From: Wagnerdoeblera intermedia
Lineage (GTDB): Bacteria > Pseudomonadota > Alphaproteobacteria > Rhodobacterales > Rhodobacteraceae
Direction: 5' to 3' (one strand)
Length of the DNA stretch: 64,000 bases
Assembly: GCF_042647465.1 (NCBI RefSeq)
Contig: NZ_JBHRVN010000007.1
Shown here: piece by piece, positions 43,409 to 51,133 of the stretch
How the letters are laid out: the number at the start of each line of letters is the position of its first letter
How positions within the stretch are numbered: the first letter of the stretch is position 1
Program-made: the position numbers and the translations under genes
The notes under the pieces: generated by a model
What the model was told of the DNA's origin: nothing
Seen by the model: only the letters and a program-made list of their open reading frames with translations
Database searches by the model: none

Positions 43409-44437
43409 TTACACCCTGATGACCGGAGACATGCCCTGGGGACGCCACATCAGGATGGCAACCATCAGGCCGATATTGGAGATGAGCGCGGCTTTCGGCT
43501 CAAGGAAGGCCACGTAGTTTTGCAAAAGCCCCACCATCAGCGCGCCGATAAACGCGCCCTCGACCGAGCCAAGGCCGCCGATGATGACGACGATGAACAC
43601 CAGCACCATAATTTCATTGCCCATATGGGCGGTGATCATCTCCTGATAAAGCGCCCACATCACCCCGCCGAGACCCGCCAGCGCAGAGCCTGCGATGAAA
43701 ACGGCGATGAAAACACGGTTGATGCGGTAGCCCATGGCCTGGACCATTTCGCGGTTCTCGACGCCTGCGCGCACGATCAGACCGATCCGCGTGCCGCGCA
43801 GCACGGCGCGCATGGCCAGAAAGACCACGAGTCCGGTGGCTACGGCGACGAGGCGGTATTTTTCCAGCGTGGCGCCCATGAAGGTGACGGCGCCTTTCAG
43901 CATCTCAGGGCGCGCGATATGGATTTCGCGCGGGCCCCAGATCACCTGGATCAGCTGTTCCGCCACGATCAGCCCGCCCATGGTGACGAGGATCTGTTTG
44001 AGGTGTGAGCCATAGACCGGGCGGATAATCACCCGCTCAAAGCCCCAGCCGAGCGCGCCGGTGAAGGCCATGGCAGCCAGAACCGCCGCCAGCAGTGCCA
44101 GCAGGTTCAGCGCCAGCGAGGGGGCTCCGGTCAGCGACGAGAGCCAGATCAGCACCGAGACGCCCGCAAAGGCCCCGAAAGAGATAAAGGCGCCATGGCC
44201 GAAGTTGATGATATCCATCAACCCGAAAATCAGCGTCATCCCTGAGGCGATGACAAAGATCATCATCCCCATGGCCAGCCCCGAGAGTGTCAGAGTGAGC
44301 CAGCTTGAGGCATTGGGAATGGCCAGCCATCCTGCAAAGGCCAGGAGCGGCAGCAGGAGAACCGGGATCCATGGCTCCAGCCGCAGGGCCAGCGGCGGGC
44401 GGGTCATGACGGGGGTATGATCGGGGGCGGCGCTCAT
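43409..44437 (-). CDS. livH: Branched-chain-type ABC transporter permease LivH
   Basis: A 342-residue permease of the HAAT family. Diagnostic segments are MTLIFGLMDIINFGHGAFISFGAF (about residues 66-89), the ATPase-contact loop RAGVENREMVQAMGYRINRV, and VLVFIVVIIGGLGSVEGAFIGALMVG. About eight helices are visible, with a slightly longer N-terminal helix (WIPVLLLPLLAFAGWLAIP) than typical LivH. Its start overlaps the livF stop by four bases. Confidence 0.9.
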   Translation of the reverse strand: MSAAPDHTPVMTRPPLALRLEPWIPVLLLPLLAFAGWLAIPNASSWLTLTLSGLAMGMMIFVIASGMTLIFGLMDIINFGHGAFISFGAFAGVSVLIWLSSLTGAPSLALNLLALLAAVLAAMAFTGALGWGFERVIIRPVYGSHLKQILVTMGGLIVAEQLIQVIWGPREIHIARPEMLKGAVTFMGATLEKYRLVAVATGLVVFLAMRAVLRGTRIGLIVRAGVENREMVQAMGYRINRVFIAVFIAGSALAGLGGVMWALYQEMITAHMGNEIMVLVFIVVIIGGLGSVEGAFIGALMVGLLQNYVAFLEPKAALISNIGLMVAILMWRPQGMSPVIRV

Positions 44438-45159
44438 GCGTGATCCTCAAGGCTCAGGCCCATCAGGCGCGATTGTAATTCAGGGTCGGCGGCAAGGGTG
44501 GCCATGGGGCCTGCCCAGATTACCCGGCCGTTGTCCATGACTGCCGCGTGATCGCCGAGCGCTTTGGCAAGGCGGAAGTTCTGCTCGACCATCAGGATGG
44601 TGGCGCCTGCGGCTTTCAACTCGCGCAAAGCTTTGGCGAGGGTGGAGACGATGGCCGGGGCGAGGCCCTTGGAGGGCTCATCAATCAGATAAAGCCGGCG
44701 CTCGGTGATCATGGCGCGGGCCACCGAGAGCATCTGTTTCTGCCCGCCCGAGAGCGTGCCTGCGCGGCCCTTCCAGAAGGTGCGCAGCGCGGGGAAGGCG
44801 GTGAAGATCCGCTCCAGCCGGTCGCGGTCCGGCGGGCCGTTGAGAGAGGCAAGAATGATATTTTCCTCAACCGTCAGATTGGCGAAAATGCCCATGTCTT
44901 CGGGCACCAGCGCCACGCCCTGCCGCGCGATCAGCGCGGAGTTGAGGGCGGTCACGGGCGCACCGTCAAGGGTGATCTCCCCCCGGTGCGGCGGCAGGAT
45001 GCCCATGATCGTGCGCAGCGTGGTGGTTTTCCCCGCGCCGTTGCGGCCCAGCAGCATGGTGACCTGGCCCCTTGGTACCTCCAGGTCGACGCCGTGCAGG
45101 ATGTGATATTGCCCGATGTCGGTATGGATATCGCGCAGGCTCAGAAGGATGTCAGACAT
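44434..45159 (-). CDS. livF: Branched-chain-type ABC transporter ATPase LivF
   Basis: A 241-residue ATPase. Walker A is LGRNGAGKTT, the signature LSGGQKQMLSVARAM, Walker B LYLIDEPSKGLAP, and the switch histidine position is occupied by Gln in MVEQNFRLA, as is usual for LivF. The start at 45159 (MSDILLSLRDIHTDIG) overlaps the livG end by eight bases. The open frame further upstream is a shadow of livG. Confidence 0.92.
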   Translation of the reverse strand: MSDILLSLRDIHTDIGQYHILHGVDLEVPRGQVTMLLGRNGAGKTTTLRTIMGILPPHRGEITLDGAPVTALNSALIARQGVALVPEDMGIFANLTVEENIILASLNGPPDRDRLERIFTAFPALRTFWKGRAGTLSGGQKQMLSVARAMITERRLYLIDEPSKGLAPAIVSTLAKALRELKAAGATILMVEQNFRLAKALGDHAAVMDNGRVIWAGPMATLAADPELQSRLMGLSLEDHA

Positions 45160-45913
45160 CTTCGATCTCCCGGCCCATATAGGCCTCGCGCACCACATCG
45201 CTGGCCATGACCGGGCCCGGGGGACCATCGGCCACAAGGGTGCCGTTGTGCAGCACCACGATGCGGTCGGCGAGCGCGCGGATGACATCCATCTTATGCT
45301 CAACGAGCAGCACGGTGGCGGCGGGGTCTTTGCGGATATCGGCGATGAGCGAGAGGATCACCGGAGCCTCATCCATGCTCATCCCCGCCGTCGGCTCATC
45401 AAACATGAAGATTTTGGGCCGGAGCGCGAGGAGAAGCGCCACTTCGACCTTGCGCTGATCGCCGTGGGGCAGGGTGCGCACTTCGGCGCGGGCCTGAGCG
45501 GTGAGGCGGGTGCGGGTGAGGATCTCTTCGGTCTCGCGGATCAGGTCTTTGCGGCTGTCGGCCATGCGAAAGAGACTGAGCCCGGCTTTGCGGCGCGACT
45601 GGACCGTCAGGCGGATGTTTTCAAAGACGCTGAGCGCCGGGAACAGATTGGTCAGCTGAAAGGCGCGGCCGAGACCGGCATGGGCGCGGGCCGAGGGGCT
45701 GAGGCTGCTGATATCACGGCCCTCAAGGCGCACCTGGCCGGAGGTGGCGCGGATCTGCCCGGAGATCAGATTGAACCAGGTGGTTTTTCCGGCGCCATTG
45801 GGGCCGACGATGGCGGTGAGCTGGCCGGGGTGAAAGGCGCAGCTGACGGCATTGACGGCGATATGGCCGCCGAAACGGACCGTGAGGTCGCGGGTCTCAA
45901 GCGATGGGGTCAT
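45152..45913 (-). CDS. livG: Branched-chain-type ABC transporter ATPase LivG
   Basis: A 253-residue ATPase. Walker A is VGPNGAGKTTWFNLISG, Walker B KIFMFDEPTAGMS, and the switch histidine VEHKMDVI. The ABC signature reads LPHGDQRKVEVA rather than LSGGQQ; this LxxGDQR form is typical of LivG-type subunits. It is the first gene after the hairpin-repeat that separates the binding-protein gene from the rest of the transporter. Confidence 0.92.
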   Translation of the reverse strand: MTPSLETRDLTVRFGGHIAVNAVSCAFHPGQLTAIVGPNGAGKTTWFNLISGQIRATSGQVRLEGRDISSLSPSARAHAGLGRAFQLTNLFPALSVFENIRLTVQSRRKAGLSLFRMADSRKDLIRETEEILTRTRLTAQARAEVRTLPHGDQRKVEVALLLALRPKIFMFDEPTAGMSMDEAPVILSLIADIRKDPAATVLLVEHKMDVIRALADRIVVLHNGTLVADGPPGPVMASDVVREAYMGREIEDV

Positions 45914-45941
45914 GGGAGAGGCCGTGCTGTCTGGCCGGAAG

Positions 45942-45992
45942 CCGGGGGGCGCTGCCCCCCGGACCCCCCGGAGTATTTTGAAAAAGCCAAAG
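45942..45992 (-). repeat. Hairpin plus conserved tail repeat (copy 1), between livK and livG
   Basis: A nine-base-pair GC stem (CCGGGGGGC/GCCCCCCGG, loop GCT, 45942-45962) is followed by ACCCCCCGGAG and the tail TATTTTGAAAAAGCCAAAG ending at 45992. The same architecture with the identical tail recurs at 52655-52714, again directly after the stop codon of a minus-strand gene. As a hairpin two bases past the livK stop it may stabilise livK mRNA and reduce expression of the downstream membrane subunits. Confidence 0.8.
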
Positions 45993-45993
45993 A

Positions 45994-47172
45994 TCAGCGG
46001 GTGTTGCGCAGCGGGATTTTCATCTCCTCAGCCGGGATCACCCGGACGAGTTCGGGGATGCCCCATTCGACAGCCGGATCGACCTTGATCTTGAAGTGAT
46101 ACATTTCCTGCATCGCCTGGTGATCTTCGGGGCGGAAGGTCATGGTGCCTTTCGGGGTCTCGAAAGACATGCCCTCCATGGCGGTGATCAGGGCCTCGGT
46201 CTCGGTGGAGCCGGCCTTTTTGATCGCCTCGACGGCCGCGATGCCGGCGGACATGCCGCCTGCGGTGAAGAAATCCGGCGGCGTGTTGTAGCGCGCCATA
46301 TGTTCTTTGACGAACCACTGGTTCACCGGGTTCTGCGGGATTTCGTAGTAGTAATAGGCCGAGCCTTCGAGGCCGGGGAATTCCTTATAGGCTTTGAGCG
46401 CTTCGAGGATATTGCCGCCGGTGGCGAGTTCAATGCCGTAGCGGCCCGGGTCCATGGCCTGGAGTTTCGACATCGGGTTATTGGCGCCGGCCCAGATGAT
46501 GAAAATGCGCTTTTCGCCGTCCTGGTCTTTCAGGGCGTTGAACATCCGCTCGGCATAGGCGGTGAAATCGGTGGTGTCGGTGGGCGCATATTCTTCGGCC
46601 ACGAGTTCGGCTTTGGTATCGGCGAGGGCCTCTTTGAAGGCGGCAATGCCGTCGCGGCCGAAAGCATAGTCCTGGGCGAAGGTGACGATCTTCACGCCTT
46701 CGCGGCCAAGGGCCACGGCATTGGAAATGGCGTCCTGCGAGGAATTGCGCCCGGTGCGGAAGATGTAGCGGTTCCAGGCCTCGCCGGTGATGGTATCGGC
46801 CACCGCGGGTTCGACGATCAGGATTTTTTCAAACTCTTCGGCCACGGGCAGCATGGCGAGGGCCACGCCCGATCCGGTGCCGCCCACGGCGAGATCCGCC
46901 TCATCATCGCCGAAGGCTTCGGCCAGCATGGCGCGGCCGACATCGGGTTTGAGCTGGCTGTCTTTTTCGATCACGGTGATCTTCTCGCCGTTGATCTCCA
47001 TGGTGCCGCCGGTGGCATATTCCAGACCCATCATCAGGCCGATCTGGCTTTGGCGGGCATAGGCTTCAAGGCCGCCGGATTTGTCATAGACATGGGCGAT
47101 TTTGATGTCGGCGGCGGCGGGAAGTGCCCAGCCGCAAAGCGCCGTCAGCGCGACGGTCAGTCTGGTCTTCAT
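45994..47172 (-). CDS. ABC transporter substrate-binding protein, LIV (Peripla_BP_6) family
   Basis: A 392-residue periplasmic binding protein that feeds the LivHMGF importer. The signal peptide is MKTRLTVALTALCGWALPAAA/D. The mature start DIKIAHVYDKSGGLEAYARQ and the loop AVGGTGSGVALAMLPVAEEFEKILIVEPAVAD are typical of HAAT receptors for amides, aromatic acids and related ligands. The ATG at 47172 has an excellent GGGAGG ribosome-binding site. It is the first gene of the operon, followed by the hairpin repeat. The ligand is unknown, but the linked acyl-CoA ligase argues for a carboxylic acid. Confidence 0.9.
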   Translation of the reverse strand: MKTRLTVALTALCGWALPAAADIKIAHVYDKSGGLEAYARQSQIGLMMGLEYATGGTMEINGEKITVIEKDSQLKPDVGRAMLAEAFGDDEADLAVGGTGSGVALAMLPVAEEFEKILIVEPAVADTITGEAWNRYIFRTGRNSSQDAISNAVALGREGVKIVTFAQDYAFGRDGIAAFKEALADTKAELVAEEYAPTDTTDFTAYAERMFNALKDQDGEKRIFIIWAGANNPMSKLQAMDPGRYGIELATGGNILEALKAYKEFPGLEGSAYYYYEIPQNPVNQWFVKEHMARYNTPPDFFTAGGMSAGIAAVEAIKKAGSTETEALITAMEGMSFETPKGTMTFRPEDHQAMQEMYHFKIKVDPAVEWGIPELVRVIPAEEMKIPLRNTR

Positions 47173-47350
47173 ACTATCCTCCCTCGGAACATGACGTATG
47201 ATTCATGTCTCACTCCAAGAGCTAGCCCGCGGATTTTTGCCGGTCAATCTTTATCTGCCAGGATCGGGGAGGGGGCCCGCGCGGGCGCAGGGTGCTTTTG
47301 TGGCGGAGCCGCGTTAGTGTGGCGCAAAGCCGGATCGGAAGGACCATGGC

Positions 47351-47968
47351 ATGACCACAGTTTACTATTCTCCGGGCGCCTGCTCGCTGGCCGTTCATAT
47401 TGTGCTGGAGTGGATCGGTGCGCCCTATGAGGCGGTGAAATCGAAGATTGGCTCAGAGGAGCTGAAAGCCGTGAACCCCAATGGCTCAGTGCCCGCGCTG
47501 AAGGAAGACGACGGTTGGGTGCTGACCCAGGCGGGGGCGATCCTGGACTATCTGGCCCATAAACATCCCGAGGCGGGTCTGACCGGGGGCGACTCTTTGC
47601 GCGCGAAGGCAGAGGCGCATCGCTGGTCGTCGTTTTTCACCTCTGACATGCATGCGGCTTTCTGGCCGGTCTTCATGCCGTTTCGCTATACCACGGATGA
47701 AAGCGCAGAGGCGCGGGCGAAGGTGAAGGCGGCGGGTCAGGAGATCGCCCGGAAGCAGTTTGCCGCGCTGAATGCCCATCTTGCGGGGCGGGAGTGGATT
47801 TTGGACGGGCGCTCGGTGATTGATGCCTATGCCTTCCCGATGATCCGCTGGGGGCAGGCGATGCTGCCGGGGGGCCTTGCGGATTTCCCGGAGGTGCAGC
47901 GCCTTCATGATAAACTGGCCGCTGATCCGGCAGTGCAGAAAGTTCTTGCCCGTGAGGGTGGAAAGTAA
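47351..47968 (+). CDS. Glutathione S-transferase
   Basis: A 205-residue cytosolic GST. The thioredoxin-like N-terminus is MTTVYYSPGACSLAVHIVLE (beta-class-like, with a Cys in SPGACS). The cis-Pro loop is NPNGSVPALKEDDGWVLTQAGAILDYL (about residues 39-65), and the helical C-terminal domain ends near LAADPAVQKVLA. It lies nine bases before the dioxygenase-esterase fusion on the same strand, so the two likely detoxify quinone or other electrophilic intermediates together. Confidence 0.9.
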   Translation: MTTVYYSPGACSLAVHIVLEWIGAPYEAVKSKIGSEELKAVNPNGSVPALKEDDGWVLTQAGAILDYLAHKHPEAGLTGGDSLRAKAEAHRWSSFFTSDMHAAFWPVFMPFRYTTDESAEARAKVKAAGQEIARKQFAALNAHLAGREWILDGRSVIDAYAFPMIRWGQAMLPGGLADFPEVQRLHDKLAADPAVQKVLAREGGK

Positions 47969-47977
47969 GGAGCAGCC

Positions 47978-49501
47978 ATGACGAGCGGCATCCATCACGT
48001 CACCTCGATTACGGCCAATGTCCAGGCCAATGTCGATTTTTATGCGGGCTTTCTGGGTCTGCGCCTGGTCAAGCAGACCGGCGGCTATGAGGATGCCGAG
48101 CAGCTGCATCTTTTCTATGGCGATGGCGCGGGCAATCCCGGGACGCTCCTGAGCTTTCTCGTGTGGGAAGCGGCGGGGCGCGGGCGCACGGGCCTTGGTC
48201 AGGTCTCAGAGGTGGGTCTGTCTGTGCCGCCCGAAGAGATCGGCAACTGGCTCACGAGGGCCATGCAGGCGGGTATTCCGGCGGAAGGTCCGAGCCAGGA
48301 GTTCGGCGAGCCGGTTTTGCGCCTGAAAGATCCTGACGGGATGATCGTGAAGCTGGTCGGTCATGACGATGTGACGGCAGACCCGATCTCCGGCGCGCCG
48401 ATCCGCATTCGCGGCGTCACGCTTCTGACCGATCAGGCGGAAGAGACGGCCGAGTTCATCACCCGTTTTGGCTATGCCCGGGGGGAGAAGTCGGGCGCGG
48501 TGGAGCGGATGGTCTCGGACACCGATGTGGTCGATATCCGCGCGGTGGGGGGCTTTGTGCCCTCGATCTCCGGGGCGGGTGTGCCCGATCACGTGGCCTT
48601 CCGCGCCGTGGATGTGGATGCGGTTCGCCGGATGCGTCTGTCGCTGCGCGGTTTTGGCGATACGCCGGTGCATGACCGGAAGTATTTCCTGTCGCTTTAT
48701 GTGCGCGAGCCGGGCGGCACGCTGATCGAATATGCGACCGATGCGCCGGGGATGTCGGTGGATGAGGCACCCGATCAGCTGGGCCGCACCCTGATGATCC
48801 CGCCCTCTGATACGGCGCGGGCGGAAGACCTGCGCCTGATGCTGCCGCAGTTTGTGATGCCGGGGGAAGAGCGCTTCCCGCCCCGCGATCTGCCCTTCAT
48901 CCACCGCTTTCACCGGCCTGCGCAGGAAGATGGCTCAACCCTGATCCTGCTGCATGGCTCGGGCGGAAATGAAGCAGATCTGATGCCGATTGCGCACCGC
49001 ATTGCGCCCCAGGCGGCTTTGCTGGGGGTCAGAGGGCGCTCGGCGGAGGAAGGGGTGAACCGCTGGTTCCGCCGGTTTGATGCCAACCGCTTTGACCAGG
49101 GCGATATCCGCTCTGAGGCAGAGGCCTTTGTGGCCTTTGTCGAAGGGGCGATCCGGGGATACGGGCTGGATGCCGCGAAGATCACTTTCGTTGGGTTTTC
49201 CAACGGGGCCAACCTTCTGGGCGCGGTGATGCAGCTTTATCCCGGTGTGGTGTCCCGGGCGATCCTGCTGCGGGCCGTGCAGGTGCTGGATGAGCCGCCG
49301 CAGGCTGATCTGAGCGGCGCGTCGGTTCTGGTGATAGAGGGCGAAAAAGACCCCTGGGCGCTGCGTGCGCCGGAGCTGCTGAGGGCTCTGCGCGAGGCGG
49401 GGGCCGATCTGCGGGCCGAGACCCTTGTGGGTGAGGGGCATGAGCTGGGCCAGCAGGATCTGCAGCTTGCCCGCGACTGGTATCAGGGGGCTGTTGCATA
49501 A
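47978..49501 (+). CDS. Fused ring-cleaving dioxygenase (MhqO-like) and carboxylesterase (MhqD-like)
   Basis: A 507-residue two-domain protein. Residues about 1-300 are a vicinal-oxygen-chelate extradiol-type dioxygenase: GIHHVTSITANVQANVDFYA (first His), PDHVAFRAVDVDAV (second His) and GGTLIEYATDAPG (Glu), a full 2-His-1-Glu metal site. Residues about 315-507 are a phospholipase/carboxylesterase-type alpha/beta hydrolase: LILLHGSGGNEADLM, GFSNGANL (Ser), IEGEKDPWAL (Asp) and GEGHELGQQD (His). In Bacillus subtilis the counterparts are the separate proteins MhqO and MhqD, induced by methylhydroquinone. AAGGAG precedes the ATG by seven bases. Both active sites look intact. Confidence 0.85.
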   Translation: MTSGIHHVTSITANVQANVDFYAGFLGLRLVKQTGGYEDAEQLHLFYGDGAGNPGTLLSFLVWEAAGRGRTGLGQVSEVGLSVPPEEIGNWLTRAMQAGIPAEGPSQEFGEPVLRLKDPDGMIVKLVGHDDVTADPISGAPIRIRGVTLLTDQAEETAEFITRFGYARGEKSGAVERMVSDTDVVDIRAVGGFVPSISGAGVPDHVAFRAVDVDAVRRMRLSLRGFGDTPVHDRKYFLSLYVREPGGTLIEYATDAPGMSVDEAPDQLGRTLMIPPSDTARAEDLRLMLPQFVMPGEERFPPRDLPFIHRFHRPAQEDGSTLILLHGSGGNEADLMPIAHRIAPQAALLGVRGRSAEEGVNRWFRRFDANRFDQGDIRSEAEAFVAFVEGAIRGYGLDAAKITFVGFSNGANLLGAVMQLYPGVVSRAILLRAVQVLDEPPQADLSGASVLVIEGEKDPWALRAPELLRALREAGADLRAETLVGEGHELGQQDLQLARDWYQGAVA

Positions 49502-49519
49502 TTCGCGCAGTCGACCCTC

Positions 49520-49543
49520 AGGGGGGCGGATTTCCGCCCCCCT
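49520..49543 (+). terminator. Intrinsic terminator after the dioxygenase-esterase gene
   Basis: An 11-base-pair stem (AGGGGGGCGGA/TCCGCCCCCCT) with a two-base loop, 18 bases after the stop codon. It separates the GST/dioxygenase pair from the tct genes. The T-tract is weak. Confidence 0.7.
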
Positions 49544-49640
49544 CTCCCAATTAACGCTTTGTCGAAGCCGCTCAGGGCTGTTTGCTGACAATGAGCCGGT
49601 CGGAGGAGCGGCAGTTTCCTGTGTGTTTGGGAGGACGAGG

Positions 49641-50615
49641 ATGCGTTTTAAAACATTGATCGCGGCCATTGGCGCGGCGACGGCACTCTCTTCAGCGGCT
49701 TATGCCCAGGGCTATCCGGAGCGGCAGATCACCATGGTGGTGCCGTTTTCTGCCGGGGGCCCGACCGATACCGTGGCCCGTCTGGTGGCCGAGCGGATGT
49801 CGGCAGACCTTGGCCAGCAGATCATCGTGGAAAATGTCGGCGGGGCGGGGGGCACCCTGGGCGCGGGCCAGGTCGCCAAGGCCGATCCTGATGGCTATAC
49901 GATCCTTCTTCATCACATCGGCATGGCCACGGCGGCGACGCTTTATCGCCAGCTGGCTTATGACACGCTGAATGCCTTTGAATATGTGGGCCTCGTGACG
50001 GAAGTGCCGATGGTCATGGTAGCGCGGAAAGACTTTGAAGCCACGGATTTCAAAGACTTTATCGAGAAGGTGAAGGCGCAGAAAGACACCATCAATATGG
50101 CCAATGCCGGGATCGGGGCTGCCTCGCATCTTTGCGGGATGCTGTTTCAGTCCTCCATCGACACGCAGTTCACCACCGTGCCCTATAAGGGGACCGGACC
50201 GGCGATGACCGATCTTCTGGGCGGGCAGGTCGATTTCATGTGCGATCAGACCACCAATACCACCCAGCAGATCAAGGGCGGCACGATCAAAGCCTATGCC
50301 GCCACCTCGCCTGAGCGGCTGGCGATTTTCCCCGATCTTGAAACGGTCACGGAAGGCGGTCTGCCGCAAATGACCGTGGGGATCTGGCACGGGGTTTATG
50401 CCCCGAAGGGCACGCCCGCTGAGGCGACGGAGCGGCTGTCGAAGGCGCTGCAGGTGGCGCTGGCGGATGAAAAGATTGCGACCGCTTTCGGGGATCTGGG
50501 GACCACGCCCTCTTCGGCTGAGGAAGCCACTCCGGCAGCATTGAAAGAGAAGCTGGAGAGCGAGATTGCCCGCTGGAAGCCGGTGATCGAGGCCGCAGGC
50601 GTCTACGCCGATTGA
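49641..50615 (+). CDS. Tripartite tricarboxylate transporter substrate-binding protein (TctC/Bug family)
   Basis: A 324-residue periplasmic receptor. The signal peptide is MRFKTLIAAIGAATALSSAAYA/Q, and the mature start YPERQITMVVPFSAGGPTDTVARLVAERMS is diagnostic for the Bug family. The binding-loop segments are VENVGGAGGTLGAGQVAKADPDGYT and MANAGIGAASHLCGMLF. The ATG at 49641 follows GAGGACGAGG; the open frame back to 49425 is a shadow. It is the first gene of tctCBA, which imports a di- or tricarboxylate with Na+. The ligand is not readable. Confidence 0.92.
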   Translation: MRFKTLIAAIGAATALSSAAYAQGYPERQITMVVPFSAGGPTDTVARLVAERMSADLGQQIIVENVGGAGGTLGAGQVAKADPDGYTILLHHIGMATAATLYRQLAYDTLNAFEYVGLVTEVPMVMVARKDFEATDFKDFIEKVKAQKDTINMANAGIGAASHLCGMLFQSSIDTQFTTVPYKGTGPAMTDLLGGQVDFMCDQTTNTTQQIKGGTIKAYAATSPERLAIFPDLETVTEGGLPQMTVGIWHGVYAPKGTPAEATERLSKALQVALADEKIATAFGDLGTTPSSAEEATPAALKEKLESEIARWKPVIEAAGVYAD

Positions 50616-50621
50616 ATGATG

Positions 50622-50648
50622 CGGGGCGGCTGAGACCGCCCCGTTTTT
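50622..50648 (+). terminator. Hairpin with T-tract between tctC and tctB (likely attenuator)
   Basis: The stem CGGGGCGG/CCGCCCCG (50622-50629 and 50636-50643) is followed by TTTTT. It lies only six bases after the tctC stop and nine bases before tctB. A partial terminator here would give more binding protein than membrane subunits. Confidence 0.8.
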
Positions 50649-50656
50649 CTTGAGGC

Positions 50657-51124
50657 ATGCAGATGACGGATAAAAACCGAACCGATGTTCTTTGCGGTCT
50701 CGCGCTTCTGGCGGTGGCTGCGCTCTTTGGCTGGCAGGTGACGGGTCTGCCGATCGGCACGGCGGTGCGGATGGGGCCGGGGTATTTCCCCATGGTGCTC
50801 TCGGGCCTTCTGGCGGTGCTGGGGGCGATCATTCTGATCAAAGCCCTGCGTAGTCCTGAGCCTGAGGAGGAGAAAGGCCCCATCGCCTGGCGCGGCATGG
50901 CCTTCATTCTGCCCGCGCCGGTGTTTTTCGGGCTGACGGTGCGGGGGCTTGGCTTTGTGCCCGCGCTTTTCGTGACGGCGCTGATCGCCTCCTTTGCCTC
51001 TCGCCGGATGAAGGTCTGGCAGGCCTTTGTGCTGGCGGGCCTAGTGACGGCATTTTCCACCCTTGTTTTCAGTTATGCTCTGGGGCTGCCCTTCCGGCGC
51101 TTTGGCCCCTGGTGGCCGTTTTAA
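50657..51124 (+). CDS. Tripartite tricarboxylate transporter small membrane subunit (TctB)
   Basis: A 155-residue membrane protein with four helices: DVLCGLALLAVAALFGWQV, GPGYFPMVLSGLLAVLGAIILI, GMAFILPAPVFFGLTVRGLGFVPALFVTALI and VWQAFVLAGLVTAFSTLVFSYALG. The RMGPGYFP motif is characteristic of TctB. It lies between tctC and tctA. The first ATG (50657) or the ATG at 50663 could be used. Confidence 0.9.
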   Translation: MQMTDKNRTDVLCGLALLAVAALFGWQVTGLPIGTAVRMGPGYFPMVLSGLLAVLGAIILIKALRSPEPEEEKGPIAWRGMAFILPAPVFFGLTVRGLGFVPALFVTALIASFASRRMKVWQAFVLAGLVTAFSTLVFSYALGLPFRRFGPWWPF

Positions 51125-51133
51125 GAGGCGCGC

